The notes below the pieces were generated by a model. That model was not told the DNA's origin and ran no database searches. It worked only from the letters and a program-made list of their open reading frames with translations. The position numbers and the translations under genes are program-made. Below, piece by piece: positions 16,321 to 24,972 of a stretch of DNA of 34,959 nt. How positions within the stretch are numbered: the first letter of the stretch is position 1; each line of letters opens with the position of its first letter. This stretch comes from an uncultured Selenomonadales bacterium (GTDB lineage Bacteria; Bacillota; Negativicutes; Selenomonadales; Selenomonadaceae), in contig CALEPR010000084.1 in NCBI GenBank assembly GCA_937910665.1, positions 1-34,959 of the forward strand. The letters are read 5' to 3'.

Positions 16321-18531
16321 ATGTTAATTGCAGAGATTTGCGCGAATGTTCAAACCAAAAGCATAAATCAAAATTTTACTTACCTTGTTCCCGAGCGACT
16401 GAAATTTTTGTCGGCAGGTTGGAGAGTTTTTGTTCCCTTCGGTGGCAGAAAAAAAATTGACGGCTTTGTTATGAAAGTTGAAGAAGTTTCTGGCGACACA
16501 AAATTTGATTTTGAACTGAAAGAAATTGATGACGTTATCGACGATGAATCTTGGTTCACGCCGGAGATGATTTTTGCGGCGCGTTGGCTGAGTGATTTTT
16601 ATTTATGTCCGCTCGCGCAGTCGATGTCGCTTTTTATGCCCGGCAAGGTCGGCAGAAAAATTTCTAAAGTTTTTGAAAAAGTTTTCAGATTGTCGAAAAA
16701 TTTTTCTGAAACAGATTTTGAAAAAATTCTTCCGCAGGCAAGAGCGCAGAAAAAAGTTTTAAAAATTTTGCAAGACAAAAAAGAAATTCGCCGCGCAGAT
16801 TTTGACGAACTTGAAATCCCTGCGGCGGCGATGAAGTCTCTTGTCGAAAAAAATTTTGTCGAAGTTGAAATGCGCCGAGTTCTCCGCGACAGTTACGCAG
16901 GAATTAAATCGACGGCGAAAAAAATTTCCTTGACGGATGATCAGACGACGGCGATTGAAACTGTTGAAAAAACTTTGCAGAAAAAAACTTTTCAAGGATT
17001 TTTACTTCACGGCGTGACAGGTTCCGGCAAGACTCAAGTTTATATTGAACTTACAAAAATTGTTCGCAAACTTGGTCGCCGCGCAGTTATTTTAGTTCCT
17101 GAAATTGCTCTGACAGGTCAAATTGTTCAGAACTTCAAGGCGCATTTTTCTGACGTGGCAGTTATTCACAGTCGCTTGAGTGTGGAGGAGCGGAGCGATA
17201 TTTTTTATAAAATTCGTTGCGGGGAAGTTGGAATTATCATCGGCGCGAGGAGTGCACTTTTCACGCCTGTTGAAAATGTCGGCTTGTTTGTGATGGACGA
17301 GGAGCAAGATTTTTCTTACAAGCAGGACGAGTCGCCTCACTATCACGCCAGAATTGTTGCGGAAGAATTTGCAAAATTTCACAGCGCAGCAATAATTTTC
17401 GGCTCGGCAACTCCCAGCCTGGAAAATTTTTATCGCGCAAAAGTCGGAGAGTTAATTTATTTGCAACTTCCGCGCCGCGCACTAAATCAGCCTTTGCCTG
17501 AAGTTGAATTGGTCGATATGCGTCAAGAATTGAAAAGCGGCAACAAAAAAGTTTTAAGTCGCGCACTTCAAAAACTTTTGGAGGAAACTCTGGAAAATCA
17601 TCAGCAATCAATTTTACTTTTGAATCGCAGAGGTTATCATACTTTTGTAATGTGTCGAAGTTGCGGCGAGGTTATCAAATGTCCCGACTGCGGACTTTCC
17701 ATGACTTTTCATGCGGACGGAAAATTAAAATGTCATCACTGCGACATTGAAGAGGACACGCCTGACATTTGTCCGAAATGCGGCAGCAAGTACATAAAAT
17801 TTTTTGGCACAGGAACTCAGAAACTTGAACAAAGTTTGAAACTTGCTCTTCCGACTGCCAGAATTTTGAGAATGGACAGAGATTCCACGACGGCGAAATT
17901 TGGTCACAGGAAAATTTTAAATGCTTTCGGTCGCGGTGAGTATGATATTTTATTCGGCACGCAGATGGTGGCGAAAGGTCACGACATACAAAACGTCACG
18001 GCGGTTGGAATTTTGAGTGCGGATTCTGCGCTGAATTTTCCGGACTTCCGCGCGGCTGAAAATTGTTTCATGCTGATAACTCAGGCGGCAGGTCGAGCGG
18101 GTCGCGCAAATGTTCCGGGCAAAGTTGTCGTTCAAGCGTACAATGTCGAGGCAGACGCAGTAGTTTTTGGCAGTCGGCAGGATTATGAAAATTTTTGTCG
18201 GCGCGAATTGCTTGTGCGTAAAAAATTTTTTTATCCTCCGTACTGCAGACTTGTAAAAATTATTTTCACGTCGAAGAAGGAAACTGTCGCTGAAAATTTT
18301 GCGAAAGAAATTGTCTCCGCCTTCAAGGAAGAAGTTATAAAAAATTCCGAAGTGCGGCAAGAAATTTTCGGTCCGATTCCTGCCATGATTGCAAAGTTCC
18401 GCGACGATTTCAGATTTACAGTTTTAATTAAAAGCAAAAACTTGGCAGAAGTAAAAATTTTTTTTCGCCGACACAATCTGGACAAAAATCCTGCAGTCAA
18501 TATCGACATCGATCCGATTTCTACAAATTAA
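16321..18531 (+). CDS. priA: Primosomal protein N', replication restart helicase
   Basis: PriA recognises abandoned forks, unwinds the lagging arm 3' to 5' and loads the primosome. The 736 residues show an N-terminal fork-binding domain, Walker A in HGVTGSGKTQVY (230-241), the DEAH-box position VMDEEQD (325-330), motif III FGSATPSLENF, the paired zinc clusters CRSCGEVIKCPDC and CHHCDIEEDTPDICPKC, and the C-terminal helicase motifs GTQMVAKGHD and TQAAGRAGR. The box reads DEEQ where PriA usually has DEEH. The ATG at 16321 follows AAAAGGA by 8 bases. ybeY follows 125 bases later with its own Shine-Dalgarno; def and fmt, common neighbours elsewhere, are not here. Confidence 0.97.
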   Translation: MLIAEICANVQTKSINQNFTYLVPERLKFLSAGWRVFVPFGGRKKIDGFVMKVEEVSGDTKFDFELKEIDDVIDDESWFTPEMIFAARWLSDFYLCPLAQSMSLFMPGKVGRKISKVFEKVFRLSKNFSETDFEKILPQARAQKKVLKILQDKKEIRRADFDELEIPAAAMKSLVEKNFVEVEMRRVLRDSYAGIKSTAKKISLTDDQTTAIETVEKTLQKKTFQGFLLHGVTGSGKTQVYIELTKIVRKLGRRAVILVPEIALTGQIVQNFKAHFSDVAVIHSRLSVEERSDIFYKIRCGEVGIIIGARSALFTPVENVGLFVMDEEQDFSYKQDESPHYHARIVAEEFAKFHSAAIIFGSATPSLENFYRAKVGELIYLQLPRRALNQPLPEVELVDMRQELKSGNKKVLSRALQKLLEETLENHQQSILLLNRRGYHTFVMCRSCGEVIKCPDCGLSMTFHADGKLKCHHCDIEEDTPDICPKCGSKYIKFFGTGTQKLEQSLKLALPTARILRMDRDSTTAKFGHRKILNAFGRGEYDILFGTQMVAKGHDIQNVTAVGILSADSALNFPDFRAAENCFMLITQAAGRAGRANVPGKVVVQAYNVEADAVVFGSRQDYENFCRRELLVRKKFFYPPYCRLVKIIFTSKKETVAENFAKEIVSAFKEEVIKNSEVRQEIFGPIPAMIAKFRDDFRFTVLIKSKNLAEVKIFFRRHNLDKNPAVNIDIDPISTN

Positions 18532-18656
18532 ATTTTTTGGAACAGTTTTGCTTGTACTTTGAAGGAAAAATCTAAAAAAAATAAAACTTATACCGATAAA
18601 TATTTTACCGGCGAATCAATGCCTTCTGTTTGTGTGGAAAATTTTGGGAGGTAAGA

Positions 18657-19121
18657 ATGAAAATTTTAATTGATAAAAATCCTGAAACTTTGGAAGTTGA
18701 AAATATTTTTGAAACTGAAATGAATCGCGCTGCGGAAGTCGTCGGAAAAATTTACGGCGCGGAAAATTCTGAAGTTAGCATAATTTTGACTGATGATAAA
18801 ACTATTCACGAACTTAATAAAAAATATCGCGGCATCGACAGGGCGACGGACGTTTTGAGTTTTGCTTTTCGTGAAAGTGACGAGCCGAAAATTTTAGGCG
18901 CGGAATTTGAAACGCTGGGCGAAATAATTATTTCTCTGGAGCGCGCAAAAGTTCAGGCAGAAGAATTTGGTCATAGTTTTCTGCGCGAAATTATTTTTTT
19001 GGAAGTTCATGGACTTTTGCATTTGCTCGGTTACGATCACATTGAAGAAGATGACAGAATTGAAATGGAAGCCGAGCAAAAATTTATCATGGAAAAACTT
19101 GGAATTGGGAGGGCAACGTGA
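18657..19121 (+). CDS. ybeY: Endoribonuclease / rRNA maturation factor YbeY
   Basis: YbeY is a metal-dependent RNase for 16S rRNA 3' maturation and quality control. The 154 residues include YRGIDRATDVLSFAF (about 57-71) and the zinc-binding signature EVHGLLHLLGYDH with His118, His122 and His128. The ATG at 18657 follows GGGAGG by 7 bases; an upstream in-frame start at 18630 is discarded. It lies ahead of era, the usual partner in 16S processing, with dgkA, often found between them, apparently missing. Confidence 0.95.
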   Translation: MKILIDKNPETLEVENIFETEMNRAAEVVGKIYGAENSEVSIILTDDKTIHELNKKYRGIDRATDVLSFAFRESDEPKILGAEFETLGEIIISLERAKVQAEEFGHSFLREIIFLEVHGLLHLLGYDHIEEDDRIEMEAEQKFIMEKLGIGRAT

Positions 19122-19211
19122 CGTTGCATCCGGTTGTCGCGATTTAATTTCACAGCTGAAAAAGTTTTGTACCGCTTTCAAGGCATTAAATAAGCGAAGG
19201 GAGAAATTTTT

Positions 19212-20099
19212 TTGTATAAATCAGGATTTATTTCAGTCATCGGCAGACCGAATGTCGGCAAGTCAACTTTGATAAATAAAATTATCGGACAGAAAATTGC
19301 AATTATGTCAGACAAGCCGCAGACTACTCGAAGTCGTATTCAGTGCATTTTGACACAGGACGACGCACAATTTATTTTTCTCGATACGCCGGGAATACAT
19401 AAACCAAAATTTAAACTTGGAGAATATATGTTGAAGGCGGCTGAGGGAACTTTAAAAGAAGTCGACGCAATTTTTTTTGTAATCGACGCGACAGAAAAAT
19501 TTGGCGGCGGAGAAAAATATATTTTGGAAAGACTCTCGGCGACGGACAAGCCGACAATTTTGGCGATAAATAAAATTGATTTGTTGGAGCGCGAAAAAAT
19601 TTTGCCGATAATTTCGGAGTATTCTGCGCGATATAAATTTGCGGCGGTTGTTCCGATAAGTGCGGCGGACGGAGAAAATGTTTCCGAGCTTTTGGAGGAA
19701 GCGAAAAAATTTTTGCCGGAAGGTCCGAAATATTATCCAAGCGATATGGTTACAGATCAGCCGGAGCGATTGATAATTTCTGAAATCATTCGAGAAAAAA
19801 TTTTGCATGTAACTGAGGACGAAGTGCCTCACTCGGTGGCGGTGGACATTGAAGAAATTTCTACGCGAAAAAATAAAACAACTTATATTCGCGCGGTAAT
19901 TTACGTCGAACGCGATTCACAGAAAGGAATTTTAATCGGCAAAGGCGGAGCACTTTTAAAAGGCGTGGGACAAAATTCGCGTCCTGAAATTGAAATGCTT
20001 TTAGGCAGAAAAGTTTTTTTGGATTTGTGGGTAAAAGTCAAACGCAGTTGGAGAAATTCTGACGGCGCACTTCAAAGTTTCGGATTTGGCGACAAATGA
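19212..20099 (+). CDS. era: GTPase Era
   Basis: Era binds the 3' end of 16S rRNA and GTP during 30S assembly. The 295 residues contain the G1 motif GRPNVGKS (11-18), SDKPQTTRSRIQ (G2), DTPGIHKPK (G3), NKIDLLE (G4) and SAADGENV (G5). A C-terminal KH domain follows with GKGGALLKGVG and the closing VFLDLWVKVKRSWRNS. The start is TTG at 19212 after AAGGGAG by about 8 bases, giving a canonical N terminus. The next gene overlaps the stop in an ATGA arrangement. Confidence 0.97.
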   Translation: MYKSGFISVIGRPNVGKSTLINKIIGQKIAIMSDKPQTTRSRIQCILTQDDAQFIFLDTPGIHKPKFKLGEYMLKAAEGTLKEVDAIFFVIDATEKFGGGEKYILERLSATDKPTILAINKIDLLEREKILPIISEYSARYKFAAVVPISAADGENVSELLEEAKKFLPEGPKYYPSDMVTDQPERLIISEIIREKILHVTEDEVPHSVAVDIEEISTRKNKTTYIRAVIYVERDSQKGILIGKGGALLKGVGQNSRPEIEMLLGRKVFLDLWVKVKRSWRNSDGALQSFGFGDK

Positions 20100-20503
20100 A
20101 TTTGAAATATATTTTTCTGCCGTTCGTGGCGTGGATAACTTCCGGTACTCTGAAATTTTTTATAAATGCGCTCAGACAAAAAAGTTTTCGCCGAGCAAAA
20201 AATTTAATTGGTTACGGCGGACTCCCCAGCACACACACAACAATAATTTCTTCCGCAGTTTTTTTGAATGGTTTCAGCGAAGGATTTTTTCAGCCAACTT
20301 TTACGCTCGGCTTGGCGGTGATGATTCTTTTTTTAATGGACGCATTTACTTTGCGGCGGGAAGTCGGCGAACACGCAAAAATTTTAAATCGACTGCAAGA
20401 CAAAATTATTTTTCGCGAGCGAATGGGTCACAGTGGCTTAGAAATTTTTTGCGGACTGATCTTAGGAATTATTTTGGGATATATTTTTGCAAATTTAATT
20501 TGA
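20096..20503 (+). CDS. Divergent PAP2 family membrane protein
   Basis: A 135-residue integral membrane protein of the divergent PAP2 (YuiD-like) family. It shows the family motif GGLPSTHTTIISSAV (about 41-55), MDAFTLRREVGEHAKILN (about 81-98) and the last GHSGLEIFCGLILGIILGYIF with the conserved GH. Four hydrophobic segments are visible. Enzymatic activity, perhaps on a phospholipid or isoprenoid phosphate, is inferred from the fold and has not been shown for this subfamily as far as I know. The ATG overlaps the era stop by four bases, so it is translationally coupled. Confidence 0.85.
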   Translation: MNLKYIFLPFVAWITSGTLKFFINALRQKSFRRAKNLIGYGGLPSTHTTIISSAVFLNGFSEGFFQPTFTLGLAVMILFLMDAFTLRREVGEHAKILNRLQDKIIFRERMGHSGLEIFCGLILGIILGYIFANLI

Positions 20504-20518
20504 AGGAGGCAGAAAATT

Positions 20519-21106
20519 TTGAATAAAAAAAAGACTCCGGCGAGTAAAATTTCTGAAGATTTTTTGGACGGACTGATTGTTTTGATGCCGCCGGTTATTA
20601 CAATTTTTGTGGTGATGTGGATTTTAAATTTTACTGAAAGTACAGTCGGAAAATATGTTCCTGTGAAATTTCCCGGCATTGGTTTGATCACGATAATTTT
20701 TACAATTTGGCTTGTAGGATTTTTGACAGGAAACAGACTGGCGAAAAAAATTATTTCCATCGGCGAATGGTTTCTGGACAAAATTCCTGTAGTGAAATTT
20801 ATTTACAGTTCGGTGAAACAATTTTCAAAAGCTGTCTTTGAATCTGATTCCGCTTTTCAAAGTGTTGTACTCGTTCCCTATCATCAATCTCTTGCACTCG
20901 GTTTTTTGATTAACAATATTCCCGAACCTGTGCAAAATAAACTTGGCGAAGATTATGTCTGTGTTTTTGTGCCTTGGAGTTTGAATATGACTTCGGGGAC
21001 AAATTTATTTGTAAAAAAATCTGATTTGATTCACGTCGAAATGAAATCTGAAGACGCACTTCAATTTATGTTGACTGCAGGGACAGTTTCCAAAAAAGAA
21101 GACTGA
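20519..21106 (+). CDS. DUF502 family membrane protein
   Basis: The 195-residue protein matches the DUF502 family. Two membrane helices are visible, GLIVLMPPVITIFVVMWIL (about 16-34) and IGLITIIFTIWLVGFLTGN (about 58-76). The conserved block IPVVKFIYSSVKQFSKAVF (about 92-110) follows, then a soluble beta-rich region with the family's FVPWSLNMTSGTNLFV. Function is unknown, although the family is widespread. The start is TTG at 20519, 9 bases after AGGAGG. It lies 15 bases after the PAP2-like gene. Confidence 0.85.
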   Translation: MNKKKTPASKISEDFLDGLIVLMPPVITIFVVMWILNFTESTVGKYVPVKFPGIGLITIIFTIWLVGFLTGNRLAKKIISIGEWFLDKIPVVKFIYSSVKQFSKAVFESDSAFQSVVLVPYHQSLALGFLINNIPEPVQNKLGEDYVCVFVPWSLNMTSGTNLFVKKSDLIHVEMKSEDALQFMLTAGTVSKKED

Positions 21107-21176
21107 AACCTTGCAAGCAGGAAAAATTTTTTGTTTGCTGAATTAAGAAATATTTTCAAAGGAGGAATCATTTTAA

Positions 21177-22460
21177 ATGGCTAATGAGGTTATAAAAATT
21201 GCTTTACTCGGCGCAGGAACGATCGGCGGGAGCGTCATCAAGTTCTTGAGAGAAAATCATGAAATTATTTCAAAACGCGCTGAGGCAGATATTCAGATAA
21301 AAAATATTCTTGTCTTGCCGCAGGAAATTGAAAAACTTCATGCGCAAGGACTTCCTGCCACAGAAAATTATGAGGAAATTCTGAACGATCCTGAAATTAA
21401 AATTGTTGTCGAACTCATGGGCGGAATAAATCCTGCAAAAGATTTTGCGCTCCAGGCGATGGCTCATGGAAAAAATGTCGTCACCGCAAATAAAGATGTT
21501 GTCGCTCAATTCGGCAGCGAACTTTTTGAGGCTGCGGAAAAAAATCATGTCGATTATCTTTTTGAGGCATCGGTCGGTGGAGCAATTCCAATTATCATGC
21601 CGCTGAAAAGATCTTTGACCGCGAACAAAATTACAGAAATTCTCGGCATCGTCAATGGCACAACAAATTATATGCTTACAAAAATGTCTGAGGACGGTGC
21701 GGACTATGAAACTGTTTTGAAAGAGGCTCAAGCGAAAGGTTACGCCGAAAGAAATCCTGCCGCCGACGTTGAAGGCAAAGATGCCGCAAGAAAAATTGCA
21801 ATCCTCGCGTCGATAGCTTTTAATTCGCGTGTGAAGTTCGAGGACGTTTCTATCGAGGGAATTACAAAAATTACTCCCGACGACATTTGTCACGCGGAGA
21901 AACTTGGTTACGTTGTAAAACTTTTGGCGATTGGAAAAGAATCTGAACTTGGAATTGATGTTCGAGTTCATCCTGTTTTGCTGAATAAAAATCATCCGCT
22001 CGCCTCAGTCAATGGAGTTTTGAACGCAATTTTTGTTCGCGGAGTTCCAATCGACGAAGCTATGTTTTATGGACCCGGAGCTGGTGCGCCGACTGCCTCC
22101 GCCGTTATTTCTGACATTATCGAAATCACTCGCGGAATTTTGACAAACAGTTCAGGAAGATTCGGTTGCACTTGCTACGAACAGAAAAAAATTTGTCCTG
22201 TCGAGGAAACTGTTTCGGCTTATTATTTGCGTCTGCTTGTCGCCGACAAACCCGGAGTTTTGGGACAAATTGCGACAACTTTCGGCAATACGGGCGTAAG
22301 CGTTAAATCTGTCATGCAAGCGGCTGTGGAACTTGAAAATCATGCTGAAATTGTCGTCGTCACTCACAAAGTCAAACACAAAAATATTTTGCAGGCGCAG
22401 GACGCTCTGGAAAAACTTTCTGTTGTCGATAAAATTCTCAGCAACATTCGCGTCGAATAA
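21177..22460 (+). CDS. hom: Homoserine dehydrogenase
   Basis: Converts aspartate-semialdehyde to homoserine for threonine and methionine synthesis. The 427 residues contain the NAD(P)-binding motif LLGAGTIGGSVIKFL (9-23), VVTANKDVVAQFG, the catalytic region EASVGGAIPIIMPLK and the family signature AERNPAADVEGKDAARKIAI. A C-terminal ACT domain (about 345-427, beginning YYLRLLVADKPGVLGQIA) indicates feedback control by an amino acid, typically threonine. The ATG at 21177 follows AAAGGAGG by 12 bases. No leader attenuator or T-box is evident in the 70-base upstream gap. Confidence 0.96.
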   Translation: MANEVIKIALLGAGTIGGSVIKFLRENHEIISKRAEADIQIKNILVLPQEIEKLHAQGLPATENYEEILNDPEIKIVVELMGGINPAKDFALQAMAHGKNVVTANKDVVAQFGSELFEAAEKNHVDYLFEASVGGAIPIIMPLKRSLTANKITEILGIVNGTTNYMLTKMSEDGADYETVLKEAQAKGYAERNPAADVEGKDAARKIAILASIAFNSRVKFEDVSIEGITKITPDDICHAEKLGYVVKLLAIGKESELGIDVRVHPVLLNKNHPLASVNGVLNAIFVRGVPIDEAMFYGPGAGAPTASAVISDIIEITRGILTNSSGRFGCTCYEQKKICPVEETVSAYYLRLLVADKPGVLGQIATTFGNTGVSVKSVMQAAVELENHAEIVVVTHKVKHKNILQAQDALEKLSVVDKILSNIRVE

Positions 22461-22845
22461 TTTGTCTAAAAATTTTTTTAAACAAAAAACGTCAAAAATT
22501 TAATTATCTCGTTGTGCTGATAGAAAAATAGAATAAACTTCAAAAAAATATTCTCCTGCAAGTTAAAAATCTCGGAAAAAGTGATGTGGATCGTTAAAAA
22601 ATTTTAAAAAAAATCATGGAAGAATTACTCGATATGGTTTGAAAATAATTTTTAGAAATAAAGTCTGATGTTGCAGACTTACCGACAAAAAAAATTTATC
22701 CGACTTGCCAGCGCAAAATTTAAAAGTTCTGAGAACTGAATTAAAAAAGCCTTTCCGAAGTTTGGAAAGGCAACTTTTTTTGTCTGCAAGTTCGGCAATA
22801 TAGGCTAAATTTCGGTAAAGTGCAATTAAGACTTCGAAAATTTTT
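22461..22845. other. Non-coding gap between hom and pyrK
   Basis: A very A/T-rich stretch with no plausible gene. It holds a weak A/T hairpin right after hom (about 22461-22485), a perfect 7-base-pair inverted repeat AAGTCTG...CAGACTT (22661-22680) with no T run on plus, and a good terminator (22749-22781). Confidence 0.6.
22749..22781. terminator. Bidirectional terminator near pyrK end
   Basis: GCCTTTCC (22749-22756) pairs with GGAAAGGC (22764-22771) around a 7-base loop, with a T run on plus and an A run on the other side. It lies about 75 bases past the pyrK stop and can also end readthrough from hom. Confidence 0.8.
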
Positions 22846-23595
22846 TTAAGTGAAAATTTCTGCTGCGTCGAAAACAGGACCGTCTTTGCAAACTTTTTTT
22901 CTGCCGTTTGCCGTATCGACCGAGCAACTCAAACAAGCACCGAGTCCGCAAGCCATTCTCCGCTCAAAAGAAACTTGGCAGGGAATTTCGTTAGCCAAAA
23001 CTTCCATCGCGACATTTTGCATCATTATTTCCGGTCCGCAGGTATAAACGGCAGAATAATTTCCGGCTTGCAAAATTTCAGGCAAAAAGTTTGTAACAAA
23101 ACCTTTTTCGCCAAGACTGCCGTCATCGGTCGTGACAAACATTTCTTCGACTTCCTCGACAAATTCCGCTTCCCAGAACATAACTTCGTCAGCCGTTTTG
23201 CCGCCCATTAAGATATCAACATTTTCAATTTTTTCTGCCGCGCAGAGAAGTGGAGCAAGCCCCATCCCGCCGCCGACAAGCAAAACTTTTCCCGCAACAT
23301 TTGTATCGAAACCGTTTCCGAGTGGACCCAAGACATTTAAAATTTCGCCGAAAAATTTTTTGGACAAAAAATTTGTTCCATGTCCGACGACTCGATAAAA
23401 CATTTTGATTGTATCGTTTTTTGTCGAAGCGACTCCGAGCGGTCGGCGCAAAGTAAATTCATCGGACAGCTGAACTTCAATGAACTGTCCTGCTTTTGCA
23501 AGTTGCGCGAGTTCAGGCGCGTAAATTTCCAGTCGAAAAATTTTTTCCGCAATCTCAAAGTTCGCCATTATCTCAGTTTCAAAAATTTTTTTCAT
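22846..23595 (-). CDS. pyrK: Dihydroorotate dehydrogenase electron-transfer subunit
   Basis: PyrK is the iron-sulfur flavoprotein partner of the class 1B dihydroorotate dehydrogenase, passing electrons from dihydroorotate to NAD. The 249 residues have the FAD-binding RRPLGVAS (about 50) and YRVVGHGTNFLS, the NAD-binding LLVGGGMGLAPLL (about 104-116) and the C-terminal [2Fe-2S] cluster cysteines in ACGLGACLSCSV plus KVCKDGPVF. The ATG at 23595 follows GGAG; the ORF can be extended by a TTG three bases up. pyrD and the rest of the pyrimidine operon are not adjacent, so the subunit is encoded alone. Confidence 0.93.
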   Translation of the reverse strand: MKKIFETEIMANFEIAEKIFRLEIYAPELAQLAKAGQFIEVQLSDEFTLRRPLGVASTKNDTIKMFYRVVGHGTNFLSKKFFGEILNVLGPLGNGFDTNVAGKVLLVGGGMGLAPLLCAAEKIENVDILMGGKTADEVMFWEAEFVEEVEEMFVTTDDGSLGEKGFVTNFLPEILQAGNYSAVYTCGPEIMMQNVAMEVLANEIPCQVSFERRMACGLGACLSCSVDTANGRKKVCKDGPVFDAAEIFT

Positions 23596-23623
23596 CAATC
23601 ATTTCTCCAGAAAATTTTTTTAC

Positions 23624-23652
23624 ATTATAACACTTCAAAACTTTTTCACAAA
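23624..23652 (-). promoter_or_regulatory. Probable pyrK promoter
   Basis: TATAAT (23624-23629 on minus), 29 bases before the ATG, with TTTGTG at 17 bases upstream as a weak -35. Confidence 0.5.
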
Positions 23653-23757
23653 CAAAAAACAAAAACTTTTTGCAGGAAAAAAATTTTACAATGCCGAAAT
23701 CTTTTCGCCGAGTTTTTTTTTAAGATTGTCAAAATATTTTTTTTGGAGGTTGCAGAG

Positions 23758-24441
23758 TTGAGAAAAATTTTTTATAAAATTTTTTTTGTGGCGGCGATAA
23801 TTTTTTTCGCGAATAATTTTTCAGTTCGAGCGGAACAACTTCAGTATTTGGATGAAAGAACTGTTGCAGACATTTTGGCGAATACCGAGACGGCTCAAAA
23901 GACAGATCAAATTATTTTGGTTGTGGATCACAATTTCAGTCTTTGGAATAAAACTTCTGAAGGTTGGTGGCGGCGCGACATGGAAACTTACTGCGGTTAC
24001 GGAAAAAATGGTTTGAAGGAAAACCGCCACGCCGGAGACAGAACCACTCCGATAGGAAGTTTTCCGATTCTTTATGCTTTTGGAAAATCTCCAAATCCCG
24101 GTACTTCGATGACTTACAGAGAGATTACTCCATATTCTTATCTGTCGAGCGAACAGGAAACTTACAACACTTGGATTGAATCTCCGCAGCGCAGAATGAG
24201 CGGCGAACATTTGATCGACTATTACCAATATAAGTATGCGATGAACATTGGATTTAATATCAATCCGACAATTTATGGAAAAGGTTCTGCAATTTTTTTG
24301 CATTGTAAAAGTTACGATCGCTGGTGGACCGAAGGCTGTGTCAGTTTAGTCGAGCAAGATATGGTTGAACTTTTGCAAAGATCGCGCGATGGAGAATATA
24401 TGATTATTGTTCAGAATATCGAGGACATTGAAAAATATTGA
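23758..24441 (+). CDS. Secreted L,D-transpeptidase (YkuD family)
   Basis: Cross-links peptidoglycan stems 3-3 or attaches proteins to them. The 227 residues begin with a signal peptide (RKIFYKIFFVAAIIFFANN). The YkuD domain has the DRTTPIGSFPI motif (94-104) and the catalytic segment HCKSYDRWWTEGCVSL with His182 and Cys194. The spacing between His and Cys differs slightly from the textbook HGxxxxxxxGxxxSHGC pattern, the position before GC being Glu. The start is TTG at 23758, 7 bases after GGAGGT; the much longer open frame upstream to 23380 lies antisense to pyrK and has no start signal, so it is rejected. Confidence 0.88.
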   Translation: MRKIFYKIFFVAAIIFFANNFSVRAEQLQYLDERTVADILANTETAQKTDQIILVVDHNFSLWNKTSEGWWRRDMETYCGYGKNGLKENRHAGDRTTPIGSFPILYAFGKSPNPGTSMTYREITPYSYLSSEQETYNTWIESPQRRMSGEHLIDYYQYKYAMNIGFNINPTIYGKGSAIFLHCKSYDRWWTEGCVSLVEQDMVELLQRSRDGEYMIIVQNIEDIEKY

Positions 24442-24508
24442 GCGACGATCTTCAGCCGGTGATTTTTAATCAGTCCGACAAATGAAATAAGGAGCGCAGT
24501 AAATTTTT

Positions 24509-24889
24509 GTGATTATTGGAATTGGAACGGATATAATTGAAATAGATCGCGTTCGTCATGCAGTAGGGCACGATCTGTTTAGGAAAAAAGTTTTCACGCT
24601 CGCCGAACAAAATTATTGCGACGGTCGAGGAGTTCAAGCTGCTGCCTCCTACGCCGCGAGATTTGCCGCGAAGGAAGCATTTTTTAAAGCACTTGGCTCA
24701 GGAATTTTTACAAAGTTGACTGATGTCGAAGTAAAAAATAATTCACAAGGGCAGCCGGAAATTTTTTTATTCGGCGCGGCAGAAAAATTTTCAAAAGACA
24801 AAGGCGTTGAAAAAATTTTTTTATCGCTCAGTCACTCGAAAGATTTTGCAACGGCGGTTTGTCTGCTCTGTGGAAAAAATATTCCGTAG
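24509..24889 (+). CDS. acpS: Holo-[acyl-carrier-protein] synthase
   Basis: Transfers phosphopantetheine from CoA to acyl carrier protein. The 126 residues carry the two family motifs: GIGTDIIEIDRVRHA (4-18), with the metal-binding Asp8, and ARFAAKEAFFKALGSG, with the second metal ligand Glu. SLSHSKDFATAV is the conserved end. The start is a GTG at 24509, with AAGGAGC about 14 bases upstream, a rather long spacing. It follows the L,D-transpeptidase by 67 bases. Confidence 0.95.
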   Translation: MIIGIGTDIIEIDRVRHAVGHDLFRKKVFTLAEQNYCDGRGVQAAASYAARFAAKEAFFKALGSGIFTKLTDVEVKNNSQGQPEIFLFGAAEKFSKDKGVEKIFLSLSHSKDFATAVCLLCGKNIP

Positions 24890-24972
24890 AGTTGAGATAA
24901 TTTTTAACTTCAGAGAATTTTTGATCTATGATCGTAGTGGAAAAGAAAAAAATTTTAAGGCAAGTGATTGAA

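Noticed and set aside
21107..21176. Threonine/methionine attenuator or riboswitch before hom
   Set aside because: The gap is only 70 bases and contains no leader peptide, terminator hairpin or recognisable riboswitch core.
22600..22680. A small gene or regulatory RNA in the hom-pyrK gap
   Set aside because: Short ATG frames have no ribosome-binding site, and the 7-base-pair hairpin is not followed by a T run; nothing else supports transcription.
23380..23757. A long N-terminal extension of the L,D-transpeptidase
   Set aside because: It is antisense to pyrK, has no Shine-Dalgarno, and the signal peptide begins at the TTG at 23758.
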